Below, piece by piece: positions 1 through 13,000 of a stretch of DNA of 64,000 nucleotides. Each line of letters starts with the position of its first letter. The stretch's first letter is position 1. The stretch comes from Dermanyssus gallinae (taxonomy: Eukaryota > Arthropoda > Arachnida > Mesostigmata > Dermanyssidae). The notes under the pieces were generated by a model, which was given only the letters and a program-made list of their open reading frames with translations, searched no databases and was not told the origin of the DNA. The position numbers and the translations under genes are program-made. Location: the NCBI GenBank assembly GCA_003439945.1, contig QVRM01003942.1:1-64000 (forward strand), in the 5' to 3' direction.

Positions 1-1140
1 ATTCATTAGAGGCTCGTTGGTTTATCAAGAACATGTATGTCTGTCGGTTGTATAAGTGTTATTATGGCTTGAACCGACGACTCATCTATGACTAGCCAGC
101 ATGAATGCATGCATAACAGTGTACAACGCAGTAGCGTGGTCAACTGATTTCTATTATATATAACATTCGCGTCTCCAAAAGTTGATTCTAACTAGCGAAT
201 CCTCGCAAACAGTTAGGCTTACGGAAGCAGAATCAATGTAGACATTGACAACCTTGCAAGTTGATTCAGCGTATATACGCTTGTCGTTTATCACCCTTTC
301 TATGGCTGATATTTGTGTTGCCTATTTTTATATGTATATGCATATCATAGAGGGGAAAGTGGCTGAGAAATATGACTACTTGATAGCACACAGCAAAGGT
401 ACCACCATGCTTATTACTATAAGCAGCGCAGCCACTACCACCACCACCAAATTTTGTGCTAATATCACTGATAAAAATCCTTGAAAGATCTCTCATTCTA
501 TCGCCAGAACATTTAGACCGATCATTTGCAATGGCTAGTGCAGTGGCTTCAGTTAATTGTCATCAGCGCTTCGATCGTTGGTGGTTGCTGAGCGCGTTCC
601 GTTCGTGTTCCGCGCGGTGAGAACAAGTGAACAGCGACCATCCTCAGACAAACAAACATCTGAAAACTCGTTTTTTGGCTCTTGTTTTTGCTGGCTGCTG
701 CTGGTGCAGCTGCTGGCGGTAAACAGATCAATCGAGGTCGCGCGAACCTCGCACACTGCCGTGTTTGTCTATTCGTCTCGGCAACATTCATACCCGCCGC
801 TACACCACGGCCAATGGCGATGGTTTGTCCAAACCGCTCACTAACGAGATGAGTAGGGTAGTCCCCGTACAGACGACGAATCCCTACGAACTCCTCTGCG
901 ACCTTTTCCCCTGCACCCCTTTATCGTCGTAGCAGACGGTATAGTAGTAGGTAGTAGTAGTGTATCGAAACTAATGCGACGTACACGCGCTGTATCGTTA
1001 TCCATCCATTGTCAGTGGAAGACAGGCGTCAGTGAAACGGGTTCGTTTTGCGCCTTCAAACGCCTTTGTTGTTCACTTGTTTAGCTTGCCAACAACAACG
1101 ACCAGACTAACTGTTCAACCAGAGACACAGACGTACCAAA
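1..1140. other. No supported gene; possible promoter/5' UTR region
   Basis: Short overlapping ORFs exist on both strands at 245-844 but none has a recognisable domain, and they overlap antisense to each other. The sequence from about 550 becomes richer in CG and in trinucleotide runs, as in arthropod promoter and 5' UTR regions. I see no gene I can support here. Confidence 0.4.
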
Positions 1141-1479
1141 CCAAGCGTGATAGACAATAATTCTTGCCGTCGTCGTCGTCGTCGTCGTCGTAGAAGTGTG
1201 GATCGAAGTCGTTTTAGTGGTGGGCCACAACTACAATGCCGTGTTGGCTGTTTGTGCTGCTTAACCGCAATTGTGGATATTTTGTTTATTCGTTCGCTGG
1301 TTCGCTCTCTCGTTTACTGGCGGCCAGCTGATGACTGATCCACCTCTCTACAGTGATCAACTTTCTCCACTTTCCTTCTTTCCCCTCTTTTTCTTTTCTT
1401 CTTCTTCATCTTATTCTTCTCCTTTTCCTTCTGCTGCTGCTGCTGACAATAACTATCGCCGGCATATCGACGCACGGAC

Positions 1480-1510
<31 letters not shown>

Positions 1511-2640
1511 CAATCTTCGACGGTCTCTCCAATCTCGACAAGTATACCGGCAGTAGCCGACGCAACACTCTTTTGCTAACCAACCATACTACTATACAAG
1601 CGACTCTGTTTCTCTCTCTCTCTCTCTCTCTCGCTCTCTCTCCCTCTCTCTCCTGCTTTCCATAAATATATTTGGATCGTTGCCATATATTCACATACAA
1701 ACATGCACACAAGCAACCACAACGATACACTTGATTCACACAAAACGACGTCAGTCAGCTACCGTCGTTCTCGTCGTCATCATCATCATCATCATCATCA
1801 TCGCCATCATCGCCATCGTCGTCATCATCGCCATCATCATCGCCATCGCCGCAAGCGCGCTTTTGATCCTATGTCATAGGAAAGACTACCGCGAGTGTGT
1901 TCGGTGCAACGCGTCCAATACGCAACGTCTGACTGCTTCCAAGCGGCCAACCACAGCAGCAGCTGCAGCAGCAACAGCAACATCAACAGCAGCAGAAAGA
2001 GTAGCAGAGAGATGGTATTACTTGCTGATATGACACCGCGCTGGCGGTGGCTTGCGACTGTTGTGGCTACGGCTGCCATTGTCGCCGCCGCCGACGCCAC
2101 TGCCTTACCATCTCTCCGCCTACGAGCTGAGTTTGGCACGGCTGTTGTTGTTGTTTTTGTCGTTGTTGTTGTTGTTGTTGTTGTGTTGTTGTTGTTGTCG
2201 TCGTTGTAGTTCTTGTTGTTGTTGTCGTTGTTGTTGTTGTTGCTGTCGTTGTTGTTGCTCATATTATCGTTCTATCAGCATCAGCAGTAGTAACAGTAGG
2301 AACATTTGCGGTTTGCCTCTCGAGGATTTTTCCACACACATCAAGCCCACTTGACTACATAGAAACATATCCGTCGTTAGTCGTCGTCGTCGTCGTCAAT
2401 AACAGACTGGATCGTCGTTTGTAACTTGGAATCGACCGATCGACCGACTGACTACAGATTAGTTGACGCGTCGCGTCAAAATCGAAACCGCGAATCGACA
2501 GATCTCAGTCGAAGGACATCTCCACCACACCTTCTTCCTGTCGATGATGATTCAGAGTATTAGACAGATAAAAACAATCTAAAACAACTGAATGTCGTCG
2601 CTACTGCTGCTGCTGCTGCTGCACCACCACCACGACACAC
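1140..2640. repeat. Compound microsatellite cluster
   Basis: Dense simple repeats follow one another: (CGT)n at 1167-1192, (GA)n at 1478-1510, (CT)n at 1610-1652, CAT/CGC trinucleotides at 1770-1855, CAG/CAA runs at 1955-1995, a long (GTT)n tract with interruptions at 2142-2260, (CGT)n at about 2377-2397 and CTG at 2600-2622. Long low-complexity ORFs (poly-Asn/Thr on the minus strand at 2262-1837, poly-Arg or poly-Ile on the plus strand) are produced by these repeats. Such mixed triplet clusters are typical of long 5' UTRs of arthropod regulatory genes; that role is inference. Confidence 0.8.
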
Positions 2641-4580
2641 TTGCTATTTGTCGCCAGGACGCTATAGTCATTGCGCCCTGTCGCCCTCTCCAACACTCAG
2701 CCAGTTTGCCTAATTCAATCCGACCATCACGACCATACTCCCGTTACGTATGTTCCATACCTTTGCCTATTTGGTGGAGTCTGTTGAATTTTGTCGACAC
2801 AATGATGTAAATACTTTATGAGGATGCGCTGCATGGTGCTCTCTGAGACGTACCTGCTCTAACACGGCGCAGCCATATTCTGGCGAATGCCGTAATGTTT
2901 TCTTTTTAACGACCTGGGCAAGTATGTATCGACGACTAAGTGCAACAATATTAATCGATTAAGTCTTCTCGACTATTTCAACTCGTTATCTTCACAGTTG
3001 ATGCACTTGAGAATTATTCTCTACCAAAATTACATGTAGTTCGCGAATTGTAGCAGCCAAACGTTCATCATGTTTGAGATAATATGTAATATTGTCCTGC
3101 CATCAAAATATCTAAAGGGTTGACTGTCCAAGAACAGAGCAGAAATCACAGAAAAGAAAAAAGTAATTTAAATTTTCTGCTTTTGTTGGGACACCACGTT
3201 GGGCACGAAAGATAAAAAACGGGTCTTGGAGTGGCTGTGTGTCATCTCGTTCACACCTATCTGATCGTAGCAGTCTGATAATTGCGTTGTGGAAGAACTA
3301 CGACTTTCTTGTTGTTTGTTACAGAAGTGGCGTATTTTATTTGCAGTTAAGCATTTAATTTTTAGAATGGAAAATGTCGTCATTAACCTGCTTCTGGTGT
3401 CAGTCGATCGTTGTCTCTTGTTGCCTCTTTGTTGTTTGGTAAAACGGAAAATTAAAGGAGAGCAAGATCGAATCGCACCATGTTGTTTACAGTTCTTGGT
3501 AGAGCTTAGAGCAAGTGCCGCGAAAGAACAATTCATGGACGGAGCAGACTAGCTAGTTTACGATCACTGTTCCCGGTGTAGCCACCTTCGTCCGCTAATG
3601 CGAGACGGGCGGCTAGAATCGGAGTCAACCGAACGGTTGAAATCCTTCATACAGAGGCGGACAATTGTTGGCTAACTTTAGTCAAATTCACTCTTCACTG
3701 CCACTTCAATTATCGCCTGGTTGTCTGTCTGTGTGCCCATCCGTTCAATATTATTAACCAGCATGCCAATTTTAGCTGTCGCAACTAGCGCTTACCTCGA
3801 TGGGCGGAGACACTCTAGAATCACCTTGTACCCTACGCCGTGAAAGACAGTATGCATAACAGTGTCCTCTGTTGCGTCTTCGTAGTTCAGGCTCCCTAAA
3901 AGCGCGGACCGGGAACGTGGGACTTCAATTCACTAAAAAACAGTCATGTCCATGTTCCCTCGGTGGTCTGATTGGAGGACGGAGACCTGACTGGCTATAC
4001 TACTACTACTAACACTCTTGAGTCTGTTAAGTCACTATTTATCGTGAGACACACTGTTGAGTTACTATCTACCATGATTGTGTGTTGCACGTTTTAGTAG
4101 CATTTTCTAGTAGCCTGCCCTTTTATAGAAAAGCTTAGATTAGCTGTTGTGCATGCAGTTTATAGATATTAGAATTGCAACTCCTTGATTAGTGCTCACA
4201 ACAATGATTTGTAGGAAATAAGAATCGGACCAATCAAAACGGTGAAACCTAAAATCATCATCAATCAGTACGACAACATGGAGCAACATTTGGAAGACAG
4301 CTGCACCAAGTTGGCTGCTGGTGACATCAATAATCTGTTGACTAGTATAGGTCACAGATGTCTAACGGGCCGTAGTAGTGCATACATGACATATTCATGT
4401 ATACACGCAATATATGTAAATGCGAACGACTGATTCAGCGAGTCACATACGCCTGGAGAATATTGAAGCATATAAAGGCCGAGATGAGAGTTAAATATTT
4501 AGTGCATCTCGTCTAGCGTCGCAAATGTATGGCTTCGTAGTTAACGAACAGCTAGCTATTCATAAATCTTCTTATTGCCA
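2640..4580. other. No supported gene
   Basis: The sequence is AT-richer than its left flank. Two antisense ORFs of about 90 and 120 codons at 3168-3552 overlap each other, and neither shows a known domain or a consistent start. Nothing else could be supported. Confidence 0.4.
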
Positions 4581-4624
4581 TCACCGCCGTCGTCGTTGTC
4601 GTCGTCATCGTCGTCGTTCGCATC

Positions 4625-4969
4625 ATGATGGCCGCCATGGTCTGGCGTCGGCCATCACGATTGTCGTATGCATCGGCCTCCTCATACGATCGTTTAGCTA
4701 GCAGCAAAACATCCAACAGCTGGCGCACAGGAGTTCAGGCAGCAAACGGCTGCCTGAAGTCGGCCCAGAAGGCCTGGATGAAGCCTGCTTCACGATGCGA
4801 CGAGATTGGCCGCCAGCTTGGTGAGACTGCCGCCGGCTTGGTGAGAAAACTAGGATCGATAGCGATACACAGCTCAACCTCTCAAGAACGAAGCCTTCAG
4901 CCCGACTTTCTACCTTCTACCTACCTATTGCCGGTGGCAACGGCGCCACGCAATATAACTGAACTGTGA
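4625..4969 (+). CDS. Hypothetical small protein or first coding exon
   Basis: An open frame of 114 codons starts at a run of three close ATGs; the third (4637) has a strong start context (gccgccATGG). It follows a (CGT/CAT)n tract typical of a 5' leader. The product is Ser/Ala/Arg-rich with no domain I recognise. An AATAAA signal lies 36 bases after the stop (5005-5010), so a single-exon gene is possible. Two identical donor-like TTGGTGAGA sequences inside the frame (about 4820 and 4843) mean it could instead be a first exon spliced early. I do not recognise the family, and it may be non-coding. Confidence 0.3.
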   Translation: MMAAMVWRRPSRLSYASASSYDRLASSKTSNSWRTGVQAANGCLKSAQKAWMKPASRCDEIGRQLGETAAGLVRKLGSIAIHSSTSQERSLQPDFLPSTYLLPVATAPRNITEL

Positions 4970-5004
4970 CCGAAATGGCTACGTACATAAACAAAGCACA
5001 CAAA

Positions 5005-5010
5005 AATAAA
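5005..5010 (+). terminator. Possible poly(A) signal AATAAA
   Basis: A canonical AATAAA hexamer 36 bases after the stop of the 4625-4969 frame. It is only meaningful if that frame is transcribed. Confidence 0.3.
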
Positions 5011-5489
5011 ACAGAGCTTGCAAGCATCTGCACAGACAGGCTAAGCTTGCCGGCACATATCAGCTGACACCAACAACCCCGGATGCTGAAAACAGGTGAT
5101 ACTAAACAAATGAATAATGCAGGAGCAGTCCTTGAATGTACCATCGATAAATGCATGGTCGTCGCCAAGGGGAACACTAAGCGGCCGAAGCACCACCACG
5201 TTGTTTTGGCCTTGTAGATAAGGTACACTAGAGAACAAGCAGAGTTTTTGTTGGTATGTCTTAACTATGCACATGTCTGACTACTGATAAATAGAATATA
5301 GCGTGTTCATCACAGCTACAATTAGAAATGCTAGTACAGCAACTGAGATGACACGGGGCAACTTTTTTGGTAACAACCTCAAGTACCGTATAGGCTTGTT
5401 CCGAATATAGCTATCATTTGCGCCAAAGAACTTTAAAATGTGTTAATCCTCGGTACTTAACAAAGTGATTACTCTCTATTTGCTTACCG

Positions 5490-5985
5490 CGAACGCCAAG
5501 AAGCCGCTTCGTGTAGCTGCTAGCGGGTTGCGGGCCGGCAGTGGAAACAATCAGAGCCAGGCTTAGGTCACCTATTACAGGACCACTTCAGCAGTTTTTG
5601 TTGGAGTGGCAGGGAAAAGTGACCGAGGCCTCGGCAGAGGTAGCGCAATTGGATATGTACCTCACCAGGAAGCTTTGGGATGAAATGGCATGCACTAACC
5701 GGCACGTGTACACACGATACATTGTGCATGGCTACCATCACTTGGTATGTTCGACCCAAGGATTTCACCAAGTTAGCGATTAATGTCATTGCCGGTTCTG
5801 CTCGCAGATATACGCTAAATACCACGTAGCGAGGTGCCAGACGCATCGGCGGTCTTTGCACTTTTCCCCCGGTGGGACGGTCGCTGAAGCGTTCAAATTG
5901 TATATAATGAATGAATTGTATTATAATTATGTACCATCTTGAAATGCAATGTTATTGCAAAGTAAACAATATGTATATTATCCCC
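5490..5985 (+). mobile_element. CR1-like LINE, 3' end (truncated)
   Basis: Plus-strand 3' end of a non-LTR retrotransposon. The translated end (5541-5783) contains LQQFLLEWQGKVTE, which is repeated almost exactly on the minus strand at 48410-48530. The following 3' UTR (about 5870-5985, with GGGACGGTCGCTGAAG) also matches the reverse complement of 48110-48200. A third copy of the last 50 bases is at 36866-36915. The copy is 5'-truncated before the RT motifs and carries stops. Confidence 0.75.
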
Positions 5986-6773
5986 AATTGACATCCCATT
6001 CTAACAAGGCATTATAGCATATTAATTGCCAATCAATTGTAGCATATTAGTTACCCCGAGTTGACTCGAGAGATTCGTAGAAAAGGAATGGGTTGTGGCT
6101 GGCTCAAACTGAACCAGTGTGCACACGATAGACGTGCTCTTTCTCTCGCTTTTAGTCTACCAAACAAATTACGAGAAGCTGATGACCGCACTCAACTCAA
6201 TCTAAATATGAGTAGGATCGAAAGGAGGAATAGAGGAACATGTTAAGCTCTCCGTTCAGAGTATGATAAGCCAACACAAAACTTGTGCGCCGACTGCCAT
6301 GGAGCGCCAAGGAATGTGAGTAGCTCGATGAATTTATTACGTCAGAAATACTCGATTTCTCATACAAAAAAGAGACTGTGTTGACGACAGACCGTAGAAT
6401 GAAGACGTTGAGTTGCGCCGGTTTTTACAGCCTCGTCCCAGTGTGTATGGTGCAGTATTGTAGATTAACTAGTTATAGCAGCACAGCCTCACAACTGGAA
6501 GAATCTCTTCCAACTCCCAGGCAAGGCCAGACAACGCAACAACAGATAGGGAAGATCGGAGGCATCGAATAGATAGCTTGGCGAATTTGTACCAAAGACC
6601 TAAGAACGGAGATGATGGTGGGACCTTAAAATCTAGGACCAAAAATAGAGTGCTGTATCCCCGATTTAAAACCACAGAAGAGGACCGTGTAGCGCCACAA
6701 ATCGAGGACGAACTTATAGAAGCAATCGAGGGACAGGCGGTAGCAAAACGAGAATGACCCGAACTAAATTTCC
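5986..6773. other. No supported gene
   Basis: AT-rich spacer with short ORFs only (for example 6061-6246 and 6378-6572 on the plus strand) and no recognisable domain. The part from 6560 to 6760 may belong to the R1-like fragment further right, but I cannot show this. Confidence 0.35.
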
Positions 6774-6860
6774 GTCTTAAACCTAGCAGAGATTATTATT
6801 AAACTGTCTTAAACTTAGCAGATATTATTATTAAACCGTGTTAAACCTAACTGAGATACC
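6774..6860 (+). repeat. 32-bp tandem repeat, about 2.7 units
   Basis: Two full units beginning GTCTTAAACYTAGCAGA and ending TTATTATTAAAC (6774-6805 and 6806-6837), then a third partial, more diverged unit from 6838. Confidence 0.8.
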
Positions 6861-7229
6861 TATATAGGATTGGAAGAATATCAGGGGAAAACCGTAAGCA
6901 ACTTGCTTTGATTGCTTATATGACACTTCAAAAGAGGACAAATTGGAGAGCATTAAGGTAGGCCAATGGACACTAGTCGTCATGATTAGCTGGACGTACC
7001 GGACAGACTCGAATAAAGTCATCTGGTCCTAACTTAGATGCTGCCATAAGGCCTACTAGAGGAAGATATTTTTCTGGAGGAAAATCTGTGTCTCGCCAGG
7101 ACCAGGAACGGTTTTGCAGGGGCAAAAAGTCGAGCTCCCCTGACCAGACGTCTGATATCGGACCTTAAAACGTGGTATGACCGCCGACACGGGCCTAGTA
7201 TACAGCTCAAGTTCTGACCAGTCACGGTT

Positions 7230-7620
7230 CCAAAGCTAAGATAAAGAAAGCCATCAGTGACACCTGTCTGGTATGCGAATCTGGCAAGATGGACGGCGTG
7301 GAACACACTGTCCTACACTGCGAGCCTCTTTGGTAAGTAAAGTGCACGGGCTCCACGGCCGTGAGGGGCCGCCCCATTGAAGAGGTGGTAAGTCCATGCA
7401 TGATAAGTGTAGCGGAAGAGTGGCAATCTTTATGCTCAAAACAGCCAAGGAAATCATCTGGCGGGGTAGGCTGTCAGAGTGTGAGGGTCCTAGCGGTTCA
7501 GTAAGTAATATAGGCAACATTAGGCCTCTTTATTCGGCTAGTAAGCTTTCAAGAGACGAGCGCGATGGACCGGGTGGCGTTCCCCATCGCGAAGCTGCGA
7601 TGTGAGAAATTCCCAATATT
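7230..7620 (+). mobile_element. R1-like LINE ORF2 C-terminal fragment
   Basis: Translation from 7254 gives a C-x2-C-x8-H-x4-C knuckle (CLVCESGKMDGVEHTVLHC) followed by EPLW. This is the zinc-knuckle C-terminus of R1-clade ORF2, also seen at about 15790-15850 and 49050 on the minus strand. A stop follows soon after, and later pieces (7396-7605) resemble the tail in another frame. Upstream RT motifs were not found, so it is a decayed 5'-truncated copy. Confidence 0.6.
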
Positions 7621-8745
7621 TATCTATATATTCAACATAAGAAAAAGAGCCTCTATAAACTAACCTCCACAATATAAAATATTTCGAGATGGTAGAGTCA
7701 GTGCCGGGTATACCGTTGACAGGAGGCAGGCTATGGACAGGCGCCTACCTAATGAAAACATTTGGCTCCGTATCGGCGATAACATGTGATCTACATATGA
7801 ATTTAGTTTGGTATACCTAAGGTGATACTGACGACCGAGGGATACACGGACCTGCTTCGGCTACCTGGAGCCTGCTTCGCCTCCAAGATTGTATAAATAA
7901 CGTTGTTATCTTGTTGAAGATGCTGTCGTTTTTTACGAAAGATTACAGAGGATTGTTTATGCTGTGCAGAGATTAATGTCAAGGTATCTGGAAGAAAAGG
8001 TCGAGACGGACCAAATTGTGGCGTCAGGCGGTTTCAGAAATTCATCATATTTTTAGCGGAAAAGGGAAGCGTCTTACAAGATAGACAAGTCATACTTAAA
8101 GACGCAAGTCCACGCTGGCCCGGCAAGTCGACCAGTGGCAATATTCGCGGGATCGATGAGTGAATCACCGCGAAGCGAAGCTGCCTTAGGGTACCAAGCG
8201 CAAGTCAGTTCCGGGCAAGGTAATGTCAAATGCATTTTTGTAATAGTAGACATAAGCCGGCATGTAGGACGGGTTTGGGTAGTGCGCGTGCGTAGGCAGA
8301 GGATGCTTAATTGCGCGAATTCACACACACTATTCGTATTTCTTACAATAATTGTTATTGTTTGCAGTTGTGAAACTAGCTGGAGATAAAAAAGAATCAT
8401 CTTGAGATAATAAGGATCATAGTGGGGCGTAATAACGCTCCAGGTTACAATAATAACGGATCAAATTTCAAGCAAATATTGTGAACAATGCAATCATTTT
8501 ACCTCTGTTATGAAGGGTACTGCATAAAAGTATTTCTAGATGTCCTGTAACCTGGAGCTACTTACTAAACTATCGATCAAAATTGCAGAAGACACTTATT
8601 CAATCAAACGTAAATTTCATATGAAAAGGAAGGTTACTGTTGGCATTTTCATTAAAGGTTGCCTGCTATGATATTTGGTGTAAACGCGTAAATTGACTAT
8701 AGCAACGCGCAGTTTCTAGGCACACTGTGTAACGATTGCTATGCT
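7621..8745. other. No supported gene
   Basis: No coding signal above background. Overlapping antisense ORFs at 8074-8400 are not convincing. This lies just beyond the inferred 3' end of the xylosyltransferase transcript. Confidence 0.4.
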
Positions 8746-8751
8746 TTTATT
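8746..8751 (-). terminator. Candidate poly(A) signal of oxt
   Basis: AATAAA on the minus strand about 630 bases beyond the oxt stop codon (9381-9383). It is the first canonical signal I noticed downstream; the actual cleavage site is unknown. Confidence 0.35.
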
Positions 8752-9380
8752 TGCATTTCAGCGATACACAAAAGCGTTGTATACAATCAGTCTCAAAAGG
8801 ACAACTGGTTCGTAAAACCGCTTCGTAAAAAACATTTTAAAATCATGTATAGACAATTTCAATAGTAATATGTGACCCTCGGTTGTATTCATGTTTAACT
8901 GCATATCAATACATTTTAATTAATAAAGCAGCACTAATATGACGAACTATATGTGAATGAACACTGCACAACATCACTGTATCAAAAGTGTTTCGCGAAG
9001 ACTAGCTGTTAGTTGGCATGTCACATTGTTATCTCTTGTTTTTCGTCATATACATATATACACCTAGCTCTACGCTGGTAACAACTGCCTATCTCAGATC
9101 AACACAAAGTCGTTATAAAGCTCTTAGGATTGAGAGGCACCAACAACATGTTCGTCAACAACTCATCTTCAACTGCAATGCTTTTCCAGACTAACATTGG
9201 CCATATGCTTGACTAAAGCCTTATTTGGCAAACCATTTGAATTATATACACGTCAGCACAACCGGCAACAATTGTCCCGCGTACCACACGGTGTTGAGAT
9301 ATCCTCAGCGACATGGTACAACTATGGGAATCACGTAAGTCTTGAAAATTGAATAGAACAATTCATGGCCACGTTCCCCA

Positions 9381-9596
9381 TTAATTACTTGATGTCATAA
9401 CTTTTGCATCAGGAGCAAGTGTACTCCATGAAGTGTAGTGGCACGGGTCGATGCCAAGCTGAGGACAGAACGCGCCCCCGGTTTGATGCGCGGGAACAGT
9501 GATAAAACAGGTTTCCTCCACTGACCAGCGCGAGATGCTCAGGATATCTGCCCACTCGTCAAGGGCAGCCCCAATTTGAAGCGACTTCAGCTGTGC
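9381..9596 (-). CDS. oxt: oxt exon 16 (C-terminus, stop)
   Basis: Acceptor TAG at 9597-9599, phase 0, residues 855-925, TAA at 9381-9383. It encodes the conserved end of xylosyltransferases, with a Cys pair and SWSTLAPDAK matching the family's SxxPDPKS tail. It is about 4.8 kb from exon 15 across a LINE-filled intron. Confidence 0.9.
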   Translation of the reverse strand, partial: AQLKSLQIGAALDEWADILSISRWSVEETCFITVPAHQTGGAFCPQLGIDPCHYTSWSTLAPDAKVMTSSN

Positions 9597-10017
9597 CTAT
9601 AATGTTAGATACAATACGATAATAGACATGAAACTATGATAAACTATTAAGCACATAGAATATTCGCGTACCACTAAGCATGTAATGTAACCATGTAGTA
9701 AAATATATAACCTTTATACTTGTTTAATAATTGCATCGTATAACTTTAAATTAGTAAAAAGTTTTTGTATTTCGATGTATAAGCAAATAGGCTTGTACGA
9801 GAAATGCCTCCTAGACGCGTTTAACTGTTCCTGAAATGCATAATGTTTCCAAGCTAGAGGCTATCGCCCCAATAACCGTCGCTGGGGATTATAATGCGAG
9901 ATTCAACTAACCAGGTGCCAGACTGTCTGTTCAACTATTCCTGAAACGACTCGCTTATACCTGATGTGCCATTAAAATGCTCCCTGAAACATATCCTGAA
10001 AGTTTCTTAGGTTAAAG

Positions 10018-10067
<50 letters not shown>

Positions 10068-13000
10068 GGGCAGAATCCACATCGACTACATCTACATAAC
10101 GGTTGTGGAATCTCCTGGTCATTGAATGCACTGCAAATATCGTGAAATCCGTGCACTGCACACCACTTTATGGCGGTTAGAGGAAGAACGTTTTTCCAAG
10201 TGTAGAAATTCACTGATAATACTGGGGTGAATGGTAGTGCATCATCTCTTTTATTGAGACGTCCGTCGTCCCCGTTTGTTGACCGACCATTACCAACTGT
10301 AATTCACTCCGGTACTCACCTTGTGAGCCTTTTCCATGTACTTGTAAGATAACTGCCAAATTATTGGTCTACCGTATGAAACCATTAGTGCCAATTTGAG
10401 GTCAAAAAGACCGACCGTTTCCAGAGAGAGCAGCTGTGGCATTTGTACGCCAACCAGACGGTCCGTTACTTCGATGTAATGCCAAAGTAATACCGAGCCT
10501 GGGGGGGTGGGGGGGAATCCGGGTTTAGTGGGTTTGCGAGTCTCACACTAGTCACGAAGGCTGCTAGTGGCGCATGTGCATCATGCATCCCGAAACCTCC
10601 CAGAACAAAAAAAAAAAGACGGTCCGTCATGGATTGATATGGGGTTTTCCTGGAGAATGGCGCATAGTAAGTTTACGATGTTTGTAGGCCGAAGTAGATA
10701 TCAGCCGAAGGTGAGGCATTGAGCTAAGCTTGTTGGGCGACTTTTCAGACTCTGTTGTGCCACGACCCAGCAGGCGGTAACTGTTAAAACGTCTAGGGAG
10801 GGGCTGGCGCTGACGTACCGGCGATGGGCAGCGCGGCAGCCATACTTCAAGGTTCACTGAAACGTGCCACTTGATCTGCTTTCCCGCCTGCAGCGGGCTT
10901 TTATCTGCAAGATAAACCACTTTCTCTCGTTTTTACGCTAGTGGCGAATATAGCGATAATCCCACGAGTGCTGTTGTGCGCTGACAGCCTGGCGCCTGGT
11001 TTGTTCAATCTCGCATTATAATCCCCAGCGACGGTTATTGGGTCGATAGCTTCTAGCTTTGAACATCGAGTAAGCCTATCCACCGTTGTAGCAGAACGTT
11101 CGAACATAGCCTGCAATAATATTTACTCCTTACTGGAGCAAGACCAGGTCATCCTCCGCAATATTGACTTCTAAATCTCTGTTTATAGAATGTGGGTACC
11201 TGACCACTGGGTCTACCTTGAGCAGCCCCTCTGAGGCGAGCCAATGTGCAGCGTAGAAACCCGGGTGGTCCGGTAACAAAGTGTCCGGTGGAAAATAAGA
11301 CGTCGATAACGTTGAGATAAGAGGGGGAGGGAAGTGCAAGCGACATCGCTTTTCCGCAGTTCCTTGGGACGATATATAATTTCTATAGAAGAAAAAAGAA
11401 GAGAAAGCTTGCGAGTGAAAGTGGATCGACCAGCAACAGCCCAGAGAAGCAGAATGGACGCCTGGGGCCGAGGCCGAGCGATGCCTCTCAACTTCACAAG
11501 CAAACGGCAGCAGAAAAACGCAAAACTAACGCGAATAAGAAGTATCGTCCCTTCGAGCAGGAAGTGCTGAAGTAAACCTGGGTGAAATAACACTGCGTAA
11601 AAACTGTGAGAGCTCTCCGTTTGGAGGCTTCAGCCGGACAACGTCGGCAGAACAGCTGCGTGGTTGGCTAACCGGGAGACATACTGTAGTGCGTGCTATT
11701 TGGAAACTCAAAGTTTCCCGGCCGGACTCCGTCTTCTGCGTGGCCTTTGGTGATAGTGACTTTAGTAACGTTTCAAGTAGCGCCTGCTGGCCGAAAGGCG
11801 TGAGTTTCCGGCGCCGGCTGGGGGCTCCGCCGGCTCAGGCTAGGATATGCGAAGAGTTTACTGACGGGCATGGTTTAACAGCTAGACAGCAATGACGCCT
11901 TCTGCCAAGGCAGCTGCATGCTGCTCACAGCTGCAAATTATTGCTTTGGAATTGTGAAGGTTTATCTGGGGCTTTACAGCTAGCACCAGAACGTTTGTTC
12001 GAAGGTGTGGACATTGTACTCTTGACGGTAACTTTTATGCGAGTGGAACTGCATCTTGATGAGATGCGAGGTTTTCATCTGCTAGCGATCAGTGCTGGTC
12101 TAGCGGGACTAATCCTCCAGCTACCCACTCTGGTCGGCGGCGACTTCAACTGTCGTATTGATAGTGGCGCCACCGACAGTCTTCGAACATTGACTATTTC
12201 TCCGTAAAGAGAGACAAGTGCCTTCCGTACTGTTTCGTTTATATGCGCTGTGAACGTCGTTCCTGTATAATGAACCCGAAGGCCAAGATACTGCAAAGAG
12301 TTAACAAACTCCAATGGTTGGCCGCAGCAACGTATAGCGTCTCTGGCAGCCAATCGACCTCCACGCCTGAATTTCATGGCTTTGGTCTTTCTGGTGTTTA
12401 TCTCAAGTCCCTTCGAGACAAGGAACGCCTCTATCATAGAGATCTTAGCGGGTCTCCTTGCGAAGTTCCCACATTTTGCTTAATCTCTAATACACCCTGC
12501 TCACCGTCTACCAACAAGGTGTCCTCCTCAAAGAAACTTGCTATTACACTCAGGAGAGAGCCACGCACTCCTACTCGTTGGAATGCTTCAACCAGCAGAT
12601 AGCGAGGGGCTTTGTCAAAGGCCTTGACGCAGTCAATAAAGACTGCATACAGATGACCTCTGGGTTGTGCCACAACTCGCTCGATTTCTGACTGGAGAAC
12701 GTGGATTGCATCACGGGTGCCTCAGCCTCTCCTAAAGCCGTATTGCTCCGGTGGAGGTGCCTCTTCAGCCACGTGCTCAATCTGCCGAATAACCAGCTTA
12801 CAGAAAATCTTATTCAATGTGCGTTCTGACGCCACTCCACGGTAGAGATTTGGATCCTGTTTGTCATCACCATGCCTACCCTTAAACAGAAGAGAAAGCC
12901 TGGCGACATGCCAGACTTTAGGCATCCGCCCCCTCTTTATAATTTCATTAAAGACATCACAAAGAGTTTCTGCCAAGAGAAGAAGTGACTGGATGCAATG

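Noticed and set aside
1314..1739. 141-codon minus-strand ORF rich in Arg/Glu
   Set aside because: Translation of GA and CT microsatellites; no motif.
1837..2262. 141-codon minus-strand ORF with poly-Asn/Thr start
   Set aside because: It is produced by the (GTT)n repeat read in reverse and has no domain; it also overlaps other repeat-driven ORFs.
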